A stretch of 13,794 nt of DNA, taken from positions 1-13,794 of the forward strand of contig CAMDQL010000046.1 in the NCBI GenBank assembly GCA_945905915.1, written 5' to 3'. Positions within the stretch are counted from its first letter, which is position 1; each line of letters starts with the position of its first letter. This DNA is from Flavobacterium psychrophilum (GTDB taxonomy: Bacteria; Bacteroidota; Bacteroidia; Flavobacteriales; Flavobacteriaceae). The position numbers and the translations under genes are program-made. Of the stretch, positions 1 to 6,016 are shown piece by piece. Below the pieces are notes generated by a model. That model made no database searches. It saw nothing but the letters and a program-made list of their open reading frames with translations, and was not told the origin of the DNA.

Positions 1-323
1 GCTAACCCTAGTTGAGATTGGTTGTTAAGGATAGAAATACCCTTAATTTTATCATCATTTTTTGCTGCTTCAATAGCATTTAAAATATCAGTTACACCAT
101 CATGATCGGCTTCAAAATAGTTGAAGTCTTTGTAACTTGTTTTTCCAGCATAGTCTAAAGTTACTTGTGATAAATCTAACTCAATTACCGAATTTTCTTC
201 AATTGTAACAATGTCTTCGTTTCCACCGGCAATAGCGCCAATGATTATGATTCCAAAGAAAAAAATCATCCAAAAAACAAATAATCCAATTACAGTAGCT
301 AATACGTTTCCTAAAAATTTCAT
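1..323 (-). CDS. sppA: Signal peptide peptidase SppA, N-terminal part (runs off the left edge)
   Basis: Membrane-anchored serine protease of the SppA (S49) family, which degrades cleaved signal peptides in the inner membrane. The frame is open from ATG (323-321) to the window edge, giving 107 codons. It begins MKFLGNVLATVIGLFVFW and has one long hydrophobic segment at about residues 5-31, matching the single N-terminal anchor of the family. Then come NSVIELDLS (start of the first alpha/beta domain) and GVTDILNAIEAAKNDDKIKGIS, the helix-strand unit found near the start of SppA proteins. The catalytic Lys and Ser lie outside the window. The gene is divergent from folK-dNK, with 112 bp between the starts, and a TATACCTTTTGCTACT element about 25-40 bp upstream could be its promoter. 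The assignment rests on general resemblance of the N-terminal third and should be firm at family level. Confidence 0.85.
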   Translation of the reverse strand, partial: MKFLGNVLATVIGLFVFWMIFFFGIIIIGAIAGGNEDIVTIEENSVIELDLSQVTLDYAGKTSYKDFNYFEADHDGVTDILNAIEAAKNDDKIKGISILNNQSQLGL

Positions 324-348
324 TTTAATTTATTTTTAATATCTATAA

Positions 349-435
349 GTAGCAAAAGGTATAAAAATGTTACATGTTCATAAAAAAATTGAAAAGGTAA
401 ATTATAAGTCTAAAAATGTTTGTTATTTTGCTACT
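349..435. promoter_or_regulatory. Divergent promoter region of sppA and folK-dNK, with a 10-bp inverted repeat
   Basis: AGTAGCAAAA (349-358) and TTTTGCTACT (426-435) are perfect reverse complements. Each points outward, the left one toward sppA and the right one ending directly at the folK ATG (436). Read toward its own gene, each copy has the layout of a degenerate Bacteroidota -7 box (TAnnTTTG): TACCTTTTG for sppA and TTATTTTG for folK. Neither has an obvious TTG at the ideal distance, so promoter activity is inferred from position and symmetry. Confidence 0.5.
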
Positions 436-1578
436 ATGAAGCAACATCAAGTAATTCTGTCTTTAGGAAGTAATCAAGGGGATCGTTTAACCACGATTAA
501 AGCTTGTATTGATTTGATTCATAAGGAAGTAGCTGTTGTAGTTAAGGTGTCAAAAATCTATGAAGCACCTGCTTGGGGATTTGAAAGCGAACCATTTTAT
601 AATGCTGCAATCCTTATTCATACGTCAAAATCGGCTCAAAAAATATTGAAACAGGTTTTAAAAGTTGAAAAATCGTTAGGCAGAGTGCGATCGAAAGATT
701 CTGGTTATCAAGCCCGAATTATAGATGTAGATATAATCGCTTTTGATGAAGAAATTATTGAAACCGATAACTTACAAATTCCACATCCCTTATTACAAAA
801 CCGCAAATTTGTGTTGTTACCCATGTTGGATTTAGGATTAAATTGGGAACATCCAACGTTGAAAAAATCGGTTGCTCAATTATTAGTTCAATCGGATGAT
901 GAAAGCGAAATCAAAGCTGTTCATGCTATAGTTTCGCCGATTGAAAAATTATCATTACAACAATTCAATTATATTGCAATTGAAGGAAATATTGGAGCAG
1001 GCAAAACAACATTGGCTTCAAAATTAGCCGAAGATTGTAATGCAAAATTAATATTGGAACGCTTTGCCGATAATCCTTTTTTGCCAAAATTTTACAAAGA
1101 TCAAAGTCGGTATGCATTTCCGTTAGAAATGTCATTTTTAGCCGATAGATACCAACAATTATCGGATGATTTGGCGCAATTTGATTTATTTAAAGATTTT
1201 GTAGTGGCTGATTATCATATTTTTAAATCGTTAATTTTTGCTAAAGTAACGCTTCAAGAAGACGAATTCCGTTTGTATAAAACCATGTTTGACATCATTC
1301 ATAAAGAAATGCCAAAACCCGATTTATATGTGTATTTGTATCAAAATACAGATCGTCTTTTAGTAAACATTAAAAAACGTGGTAGAAGTTATGAGCAAGA
1401 TATTCCGGCTGATTATTTAGAAAAAATTAATCAAGGATATTTAGATTACATTAAAACACAAACCGATTTAAATGTTTTAATTATCGATGTTTCCGGTTTA
1501 GATTTTGTGAAAAAGCAGGAAGATTATGTGTTTTTGTTGAATGAAATTAATATAAAAATAACATTAGCACGCGGATAA
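436..1578 (+). CDS. folK: Bifunctional HPPK (FolK) - deoxynucleoside kinase fusion
   Basis: A 380-aa cytoplasmic fusion of two enzymes. Residues 1 to about 160 are 6-hydroxymethyl-7,8-dihydropterin pyrophosphokinase, which makes the pterin diphosphate used by dihydropteroate synthase in folate synthesis. Visible motifs are SLGSNQGDR (9-17), YEAPAWGFESEPFYNAA (42-58), the R94-I-I-D97-V-D99 metal/ATP signature and HPLLQNR (117-123). Residues of about 175-380 are a deoxynucleoside kinase with a P-loop, G184-NIGAGKT-191, an LERF motif with the probable catalytic E208, NPFLPKFY, and a C-terminal LVNIKKRGRSYE lid-like stretch. This half would phosphorylate salvaged deoxynucleosides. The start is ATG 436, because the HPPK domain begins at once; an in-frame ATG at 367 would add 23 residues unlike the family and would cross the promoter-like element. 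Both domains look intact. The fusion is, to my knowledge, usual in Flavobacteriia. The dNK substrate preference cannot be read from sequence. Confidence 0.93.
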   Translation: MKQHQVILSLGSNQGDRLTTIKACIDLIHKEVAVVVKVSKIYEAPAWGFESEPFYNAAILIHTSKSAQKILKQVLKVEKSLGRVRSKDSGYQARIIDVDIIAFDEEIIETDNLQIPHPLLQNRKFVLLPMLDLGLNWEHPTLKKSVAQLLVQSDDESEIKAVHAIVSPIEKLSLQQFNYIAIEGNIGAGKTTLASKLAEDCNAKLILERFADNPFLPKFYKDQSRYAFPLEMSFLADRYQQLSDDLAQFDLFKDFVVADYHIFKSLIFAKVTLQEDEFRLYKTMFDIIHKEMPKPDLYVYLYQNTDRLLVNIKKRGRSYEQDIPADYLEKINQGYLDYIKTQTDLNVLIIDVSGLDFVKKQEDYVFLLNEINIKITLARG

Positions 1579-1592
1579 TACGGATACGCTTG

Positions 1593-1618
1593 AGCAAAAC
1601 GCCGATTTTTGCTGATTT
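1593..1618 (+). terminator. Possible weak terminator after folK-dNK
   Basis: AGCAAAA (1593-1599) and TTTTGCT (1607-1613) form a perfect 7-bp stem with a 7-nt loop, 15 bp after the folK-dNK stop, followed by GATTTTCTCTTT. The stem is AT-rich and the U-tract is broken, so termination here would be weak. Confidence 0.4.
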
Positions 1619-1632
1619 TCTCTTTCCAGGCT

Positions 1633-1673
1633 TGTCATGCTGAAATCGAGATTCAACTTTCTTAAAGCATCTC
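1633..1673. repeat. Degenerate intergenic repeat, TGTCATGCTGAA ... AGCATCTC type
   Basis: TGTCATGCTGAA (1633-1644) followed by AAAGCATCTC (1664-1673), with ATGCT/AGCAT as short inverted ends. It resembles the GTCATGCTGA...AGCATCTC elements I recall scattered in Bacteroidota intergenic DNA. There is only one copy in this window, so repeat status is recognition rather than something shown here. Confidence 0.35.
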
Positions 1674-1710
1674 TTTTAACTTGTTTAAACACGAATTTTG
1701 TAAATTCATT

Positions 1711-1747
1711 GCGTCCTTTGCAAAAAACTTTGCGACTTTGCGTTTAA
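1711..1747 (-). repeat. CGCAAAG-type intergenic repeat, left copy
   Basis: Read on the minus strand it begins TTTAAACGCAAAGTCGCAAAG and goes on with TTTTTTGCAAAGGACGC, that is, CGCAAAG or GCAAAG words about every 8-13 bp. It lies just downstream of the TrmH-like gene and pairs, in opposite orientation, with the copy at 2330-2370. The two align as TTTAAmCrCAAAGTyCrCAAAG over their first ~21 positions. Confidence 0.55.
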
Positions 1748-1759
1748 ATAGTAAGATTT

Positions 1760-2287
1760 CTATTGAAGCTTCTGAAATAAATCCCAAATCACAATTCCAG
1801 CACTTACCGAAATATTTAACGAATGTTTGCTGCCTAATTGCGGAATTTCAATCACTCCATCGCTTAAATTAATCGCTTCTTGAGAAACGCCTTTGACTTC
1901 GTTTCCAAAGATTAACGCGTATTTTGAATTGATTTCTGGTTGAAAATCATCTAACATAATGGCATTTTCAGTTTGCTCCACCGAATATACTTTTATATTT
2001 TCTTGTTTCAATTGATAAATCACTTCTAAAACGTCTTTTGCATATTCCCAAGCAACCGTTTCAGTAGCGCCAAGAGCCGTTTTGTGAATTTCTTTATTGG
2101 GCGGAATTGCCGTTATACCACACAAAAAAATCTTCTCAATTAAAAAAGCATCTGAAGTTCTAAAAACCGAACCAATATTATGCAAACTTCGAATATCGTC
2201 TAAGATTACAATGATAGGAGTCTTTTGAGCTTCTTTAAACTCGTCGATGTTTTTGCGATCTAATTCTGCGTTGGCTAATTTCCTCAT
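1760..2287 (-). CDS. TrmH/SpoU-family RNA 2'-O-ribose methyltransferase
   Basis: A 175-aa SAM-dependent SPOUT methylase, probably acting on tRNA or rRNA ribose 2'-OH in the cytoplasm. The three SpoU motifs are present in order: motif 1 N37-IGSVFR-43, which carries the catalytic Arg; motif 2 ALIFGNEVKGVS (around residues 124-135); and motif 3 IPQLGSKHSLNIS (148-160), which forms the trefoil-knot SAM site. At about 175 aa with no extra N-terminal domain it is a minimal SpoU protein, as for TrmL or short TrmH homologues. Which nucleotide it modifies cannot be told. The start is ATG 2287. A longer frame to 2347 would run through a near-perfect promoter (TTG 2322-2320, TATTTTTG 2299-2292), so the extension is rejected. 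The gene is convergent with folK-dNK and divergent from mutS, and is flanked by short repeats. The promoter sits so close that the mRNA may be leaderless. Confidence 0.9.
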   Translation of the reverse strand: MRKLANAELDRKNIDEFKEAQKTPIIVILDDIRSLHNIGSVFRTSDAFLIEKIFLCGITAIPPNKEIHKTALGATETVAWEYAKDVLEVIYQLKQENIKVYSVEQTENAIMLDDFQPEINSKYALIFGNEVKGVSQEAINLSDGVIEIPQLGSKHSLNISVSAGIVIWDLFQKLQ

Positions 2288-2291
2288 GATG

Positions 2292-2322
2292 CAAAAATAG
2301 ATATAATGTGGCAATTTGACAA
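2292..2322 (-). promoter_or_regulatory. Promoter of the TrmH-like gene
   Basis: On the minus strand: TTG (2322-2320), a 20-bp spacer, then TATTTTTG (2299-2292), an exact match to the Bacteroidota TTG-N17-23-TAnnTTTG consensus. The box ends 4 bp before the ATG at 2287, which fixes that start and predicts a leader of almost no length. Confidence 0.75.
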
Positions 2323-2329
2323 TTAGTTT

Positions 2330-2370
2330 TTTAACCACAAAGTTCACAAAGAAGGCGCAAGGCTCACAAA
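2330..2370 (+). repeat. CACAAAG-type intergenic repeat, right copy
   Basis: Begins TTTAACCACAAAGTTCACAA and continues AGAAGGCGCAAGGCTCACAAA: CACAAA or CGCAA words at about 8-13 bp spacing. It is related, in inverted orientation, to 1711-1747. It lies upstream of the promoter of the TrmH-like gene, in the divergent gap to mutS. Confidence 0.55.
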
Positions 2371-2398
2371 TAGTTTTTAACTGTAAACTTATCAGAAC

Positions 2399-2426
2399 AT
2401 CTAAAAATCTAAATATCTTAAATCTA
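2399..2426 (+). repeat. Octamer tandem repeat in the trmH-like/mutS gap
   Basis: Three consecutive 8-bp units, ATCTAAAA, ATCTAAAT and ATCTTAAA, followed by a partial TCTA. No function is evident; it lies 30-60 bp upstream of the proposed mutS -7 box. Confidence 0.5.
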
Positions 2427-2454
2427 GTTTCTTTTATCTTACTACTTTATTTTA

Positions 2455-2462
2455 TACCTTCG
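2455..2462 (+). promoter_or_regulatory. Possible -7 box of mutS
   Basis: TACCTTCG differs from TAnnTTTG at one position and lies 24 bp before the GTG start, leaving a leader of about 20 nt. No TTG is seen at the right distance upstream, so this is tentative. Confidence 0.35.
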
Positions 2463-2485
2463 CAATTATACTTAAATTAGAAATT

Positions 2486-5107
2486 GTGGCGAAGAAATCT
2501 GCAGTAACTCCTGATAAAACACCAAAGGAAACGCCTTTAATGAAACAATACAACGAGATAAAAAATAAATATCCCGATGCTTGTTTGTTGTTTCGTGTGG
2601 GCGATTTTTATGAAACCTTTGGAGAAGATGCTGTTCGAGCAGCACAAATTTTAGGCATTACTTTGACAAAAAGAGGCGCAGGTTCTGAAACCGAAACCGC
2701 TTTAGCAGGATTTCCGCATCATTCTATTAATACCTATTTGCCCAAGTTAGTCAAAGCCGGACTTCGAGTTGCGATTTGTGACCAATTAGAAGATCCAAAA
2801 ATGACTAAAACCATTGTAAAGCGTGGGGTAACCGAATTAGTTACACCCGGAGTTTCAATGAATGATGAGGTGTTGCAATCCAAATCAAATAATTTTTTAG
2901 CGGCAATTCATTTTGGAAAAAAAGCACTTGGAGTAGCATTTTTAGATGTGTCAACAGGCGAATTTTTAGTATCGCAAGGCAATGATGAATACATCGATAA
3001 ATTATTACAAAACTTTCGTCCGAGTGAAATTTTAATTCCGAAACAGTTTAAAAATCAGTTTCATTCGGTTTTTGGAGACGATTTTCATACCTTCTTTTTG
3101 GAAGATTGGGTATACAAAGAAGATTTTGCCTTAGAAAGTTTGACAAAACATTTTCAAACCAATTCGCTAAAAGGTTTTGGTGTCGAAGAATTAACAGAAG
3201 GTTTGATTGCTTCAGGAGCTATTTTGTATTATTTATCGGAAACACAGCATAATAAAATCCAACACATTACCAATATTCAGCGTATTGCCGAAGATGCTTA
3301 CGTTTGGATGGATAAATTTACCATTCGAAATTTAGAATTATACCACAGTTATAATCCAAATGCTGTGACGCTTTTAGATGTAATTGATAAAACGCTTTCG
3401 CCAATGGGAGCAAGGTTGTTGAAGCGTTGGTTGGCGCTTCCGTTGAAAGATATTGCAAAAATTAGAAGTCGTCATGAAGTAATTTCGTATCTAAAATCTA
3501 ATCCCGAAGTTTTACAGCAAATTCAGTATCAAATCAAACAAATTTCCGATTTGGAACGTTTGATTTCAAAGGTTGCTACAGGCAAAATTTCGCCAAGAGA
3601 AGTCAATTTTTTGAAAGATTCGTTAGATGCGATTATTCCTATAAAAACATTGGCTTTAGCTAGTGAAAATGAAGCTTTACGAATAATTGGAGATAGCTTA
3701 CATGCGTGCGAATTATTACGTGAGAAAATTAAAACTACGATTCAAGAAGATGCACCAGTTAGTGTTAATAAAGGAAACGCCATTGCTGTAGGAGTTCATT
3801 CTGAATTAGATGAATTACGAGCCATCTCTTCAACAGGAAAAGGCTATTTAGAAGAATTAGAACAAAGAGAAAGTATTGCTTCAGGTATTCCATCGTTGAA
3901 AGTTTCGTTCAATAATGTTTTTGGATATTATATAGAAGTTCGAAATACACATAAAGATAAAGTTCCAGCCGAATGGATTCGTAAGCAAACTTTAGTAAAT
4001 GCAGAGCGCTACATTACTGAAGAATTAAAAGAATATGAATCGAAGATTTTAGGAGCCGAAGAAAAAATCCATCAATTAGAATCCCAGTTGTTTGAGCAAT
4101 TGGTGAATTGGATTGCTACGTATATCAAACATGTTCAGTTGAATGCCAATTTAATTGCGCAATTGGATTGTTTGACTTCTTTCACACAATTAGCGATTGA
4201 TAATAAATACGTTTGCCCTGATTTAGATGAAAGTTTTGATTTAGAAATTAAAGAAGGACGCCATCCTGTTATTGAAAAGCAATTGCCTGTGGGTGTGCCA
4301 TATATTTCAAATGATGTGTATTTGGATAGAGAATCCCAACAAATCATCATGATTACCGGTCCAAATATGTCGGGTAAATCGGCCATTTTGCGTCAAACGG
4401 CTTTGATTGTGTTGATGGCTCAAATGGGTAGTTTTGTTCCCGCAGAAAGCGTGCGAATGGGCGTAGTAGATAAAATTTTTACTAGAGTAGGAGCAAGTGA
4501 TAACATTTCGATGGGCGAATCTACTTTTATGGTGGAAATGAACGAAACGGCTTCGATTTTGAATAATATTTCCGAAAGAAGTTTAGTATTGTTAGATGAG
4601 ATTGGAAGAGGAACTTCAACTTATGACGGAATTTCAATTGCTTGGGCGATTTCAGAATATTTGCACGAACATCCAAATAAGCCGAAAACATTATTTGCAA
4701 CACACTACCATGAATTAAACGAAATGGAAGTAACGTTTGATCGTATTCAGAATTTCAATGTTTCGGTAAAGGAATTAAAAGATACGGTTTTATTCATTCG
4801 TAAATTAGTAAAAGGTGGAAGCGCCCATAGTTTTGGAATTCACGTAGCAAAAATGGCTGGTATGCCTCAAATTGTGATTCAAAAAGCACAAAAATTGTTA
4901 AAGCAATTAGAAAAAAGACATTCGAGCGAAGAGTTGTCTGGTATTAAATCAGCAAATGACGAATTGCAATTGAGTATTTTTAATTTAGATGATCCACTTT
5001 TGGAAGATATTAAGGAAGAAATATTGAATATCGATATAAATACTTTAACCCCTGTAGAAGCTTTAATGAAGCTAAACGAAATCAAGCGAATGTTGGTAAA
5101 AAAATAA
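2486..5107 (+). CDS. mutS: DNA mismatch repair protein MutS
   Basis: An 873-aa, full-length MutS1, the ATPase that recognises mispaired or looped-out bases and recruits MutL. The domains, with rough limits, are: mismatch-binding domain I at about 18-130 with the Phe-X-Glu wedge F41-Y42-E43 in [11 protein letters not shown]; connector at about 140-270; lever/clamp core at about 290-580, including the YYIEVRNTH region; and ATPase at about 590-800. The ATPase has Walker A G625-PNMSGKS-632, the [10 protein letters not shown] signature (665-674), Walker B LLDE with D704-E705, and the ATHYHEL switch with H740. The C-terminus ends in a short helical tail. The start is GTG 2486; the next in-frame ATG (residue 19) would remove the basic N-terminal lead found in relatives, so GTG is preferred. 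The gene is followed by tRNA genes with their own promoter. No GC-rich terminator lies behind it, only an all-AT inverted repeat at 5140-5163. Confidence 0.97.
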   Translation: MAKKSAVTPDKTPKETPLMKQYNEIKNKYPDACLLFRVGDFYETFGEDAVRAAQILGITLTKRGAGSETETALAGFPHHSINTYLPKLVKAGLRVAICDQLEDPKMTKTIVKRGVTELVTPGVSMNDEVLQSKSNNFLAAIHFGKKALGVAFLDVSTGEFLVSQGNDEYIDKLLQNFRPSEILIPKQFKNQFHSVFGDDFHTFFLEDWVYKEDFALESLTKHFQTNSLKGFGVEELTEGLIASGAILYYLSETQHNKIQHITNIQRIAEDAYVWMDKFTIRNLELYHSYNPNAVTLLDVIDKTLSPMGARLLKRWLALPLKDIAKIRSRHEVISYLKSNPEVLQQIQYQIKQISDLERLISKVATGKISPREVNFLKDSLDAIIPIKTLALASENEALRIIGDSLHACELLREKIKTTIQEDAPVSVNKGNAIAVGVHSELDELRAISSTGKGYLEELEQRESIASGIPSLKVSFNNVFGYYIEVRNTHKDKVPAEWIRKQTLVNAERYITEELKEYESKILGAEEKIHQLESQLFEQLVNWIATYIKHVQLNANLIAQLDCLTSFTQLAIDNKYVCPDLDESFDLEIKEGRHPVIEKQLPVGVPYISNDVYLDRESQQIIMITGPNMSGKSAILRQTALIVLMAQMGSFVPAESVRMGVVDKIFTRVGASDNISMGESTFMVEMNETASILNNISERSLVLLDEIGRGTSTYDGISIAWAISEYLHEHPNKPKTLFATHYHELNEMEVTFDRIQNFNVSVKELKDTVLFIRKLVKGGSAHSFGIHVAKMAGMPQIVIQKAQKLLKQLEKRHSSEELSGIKSANDELQLSIFNLDDPLLEDIKEEILNIDINTLTPVEALMKLNEIKRMLVKK

Positions 5108-5139
5108 TTTTTCAAATAAAATAGTAGCTATCAAAAGGT

Positions 5140-5163
5140 TATAAAAAAGATTTAATTTTTATA
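5140..5163 (+). repeat. AT-only inverted repeat after mutS
   Basis: TATAAAAA (5140-5147) and TTTTTATA (5156-5163) are perfect complements around an 8-nt loop, 32 bp after the mutS stop. It could be a weak 3'-end structure for mutS mRNA. With no GC pair it is a poor intrinsic terminator. Confidence 0.35.
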
Positions 5164-5173
5164 TAAAAACTAC

Positions 5174-5203
5174 TTGTGAAAATAAAAATATATATTATAT
5201 TTG
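5174..5203 (+). promoter_or_regulatory. Promoter of the tRNA-Gly/tRNA-Leu unit
   Basis: TTG (5174-5176), a 19-bp spacer, then TATATTTG (5196-5203): an exact match to the Bacteroidota housekeeping consensus. Transcription would begin near 5208-5211, about 35 nt ahead of the tRNA-Gly 5' end. It probably serves both tRNAs, since no terminator is seen between them. Confidence 0.8.
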
Positions 5204-5244
5204 CACTCGCATTACGAAAGAAATGCACACGTTCCTTTAAAATT

Positions 5245-5317
5245 GCGAAAATAGCTCAGCTGGTAGAGCGCGACCTTGCCAAGGTCGAGGTCGCGGGTTC
5301 GAGCCCCGTTTTTCGCT
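5245..5317 (+). tRNA. tRNA-Gly, anticodon GCC
   Basis: A 73-nt cloverleaf. The acceptor GCGAAAA (5245-5251) pairs with TTTTCGC (5310-5316), with discriminator T5317. The D stem is GCTC/GAGC (5254-5257/5266-5269), the anticodon stem CGACC/GGTCG (5271-5275/5283-5287), and the loop TTGCCAA has anticodon GCC at 5278-5280. The T stem is GCGGG/CCCGT around TTCGAGC (5298-5304). CCA is not encoded. It reads GGC and GGU codons. Confidence 0.97.
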
Positions 5318-5422
5318 CAAAAATAAAAATACCAATTATTGTGTTTACACAGTAAGATGCTTGAGAATAACTTTAATTAATTTTTTCTAAAAATTAGCTA
5401 AAAAAGTTCAAAAAGCAATCAT

Positions 5423-5508
5423 GCTTGAGTGGTGGAATTGGTAGACACGCTGGACTTAAAATCCAGTGGGTAGTAATGCCCGTGCGGGTTCAAGTCCCGC
5501 CTTGAGTA
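5423..5508 (+). tRNA. tRNA-Leu, anticodon TAA
   Basis: An 86-nt class II tRNA with a long variable arm (GGG/CCC stem at about 5468-5481). The anticodon stem is CTGGA/TCCAG (5450-5454/5462-5466) and the loop CTTAAAA has TAA at 5457-5459, reading UUA and, by wobble, UUG. The T stem is GCGGG/CCCGC (5484-5488/5496-5500) around TTCAAGT. The acceptor GCTTGAG (5423-5429) pairs with CTTGAGT (5501-5507), discriminator A5508. Three of the seven acceptor pairs are G-U wobbles, including the terminal pair. CCA is not encoded. Confidence 0.95.
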
Positions 5509-5510
5509 CA

Positions 5511-5541
5511 AAAGCTTCAAACTATGTTTGGAGCTTTTTTT
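5511..5541 (+). terminator. Intrinsic terminator after the tRNA genes
   Basis: AAAGCTTCAAAC (5511-5522) pairs with GTTTGGAGCTTT (5526-5537) over 12 positions with one T-G wobble and a 3-nt loop. It runs into seven T (5535-5541). It starts 2 bp after the tRNA-Leu 3' end. Confidence 0.88.
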
Positions 5542-5544
5542 GTT

Positions 5545-5572
5545 TAGAAAATTATCCCTTTAGAATTTTCTA
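5545..5572. repeat. 9-bp inverted repeat upstream of the DUF1508 gene
   Basis: TAGAAAATT (5545-5553) and AATTTTCTA (5564-5572) are perfect complements around a 10-nt loop, 44 bp before the DUF1508 start. No clear promoter consensus was found in this gap, apart from TATCTTTA (5574-5581), one mismatch from TAnnTTTG. This repeat may be an operator or a leader hairpin. Confidence 0.4.
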
Positions 5573-5615
5573 TTATCTTTAAAGAATTCTATATAATTTT
5601 ATCAATCTAATCAAC

Positions 5616-5966
5616 ATGAGTACATTTGTCATTGTACAACGAACAAACGGAGCTTATAAATATGAATTTGTTTCCCGAAAAGGGAAAACTAATTTTACTA
5701 GTAACGACTTTGAGTTGCGTTTTGAATGTGAAGAACAAATAGAATTTCTTAAAAGTGCAATAGAACGGTGTGTTTTTCTTCGTTTTAAATCATCAAGCGG
5801 TAAGTTTTTCTTCCGATTGATACTAGATGACCATGAGATAGCTCTTAGTAGACGATATACAACGCAATTATTACTTCAAAAAGGAATTGATGAAATTATT
5901 AAATATGCCGATAAAGCTGAATATTTAGATTTTTCATCTGTAGAAGATGTTTTTGGACAATCTTAG
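5616..5966 (+). CDS. DUF1508 (YegP-like) protein
   Basis: A 116-aa soluble protein of unknown function with no signal peptide. Residues of about 56-105 fit DUF1508: a GKFFFRL strand, a charged turn, the S-R-R-Y-T-T turn, then a helix with LLQKGIDEII. In YegP-type proteins this unit folds as a small beta-beta-beta-alpha domain and usually occurs twice. The first half here (3-54: FVIVQRTNGAYKYEFVSRKG, then a helix with IEFLKSAIER) has the same strand-turn-helix order and is probably a diverged copy. ATG 5616 is the first start in frame and suits the fold. The gene stands alone, with the tRNA terminator upstream and a bidirectional terminator downstream. The molecular role is not known to me. 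Confidence 0.72.
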   Translation: MSTFVIVQRTNGAYKYEFVSRKGKTNFTSNDFELRFECEEQIEFLKSAIERCVFLRFKSSSGKFFFRLILDDHEIALSRRYTTQLLLQKGIDEIIKYADKAEYLDFSSVEDVFGQS

Positions 5967-5970
5967 AAAT

Positions 5971-6006
5971 AAAAAAAGCCCCACCTAGTGGAGCTTAATT
6001 TTTCTG
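5971..6006. terminator. Bidirectional terminator between the DUF1508 gene and the Ala-rich lipoprotein gene
   Basis: AAGCCCCAC (5976-5984) and GTGGAGCTT (5988-5996) form a 9-position stem with a CTA loop. The central pair is a C/A mismatch in the plus transcript but a U-G wobble in the minus one. T-tracts lie on both sides (TTAATTTTT on plus, seven T on minus). The minus orientation is the stronger and ends the lipoprotein mRNA. Confidence 0.8.
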
Positions 6007-6016
6007 TAGCAATAAA

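Noticed and set aside
367..435. A 23-codon N-terminal extension of folK-dNK from ATG 367
   Set aside because: The HPPK domain starts directly at ATG 436, the extra residues fit no family pattern, and the extension would cross the promoter-like element at 423-435.
1681..1872. 63-aa open frame on the plus strand
   Set aside because: It spans an intergenic repeat and the 3' end of the TrmH-like gene and shows no protein-like pattern.
2288..2347. A 20-residue extension of the TrmH-like protein
   Set aside because: It overlaps an exact promoter (2292-2322) and part of an intergenic repeat.
4135..5115. Minus-strand open frames of 83 and 78 aa within mutS
   Set aside because: Shadows of a strongly conserved gene; no family resemblance.
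5340..5351. TGTGT-TT-ACACA palindrome between the two tRNA genes
   Set aside because: Loop of only two bases and no U-tract, so it is neither a terminator nor a convincing operator.
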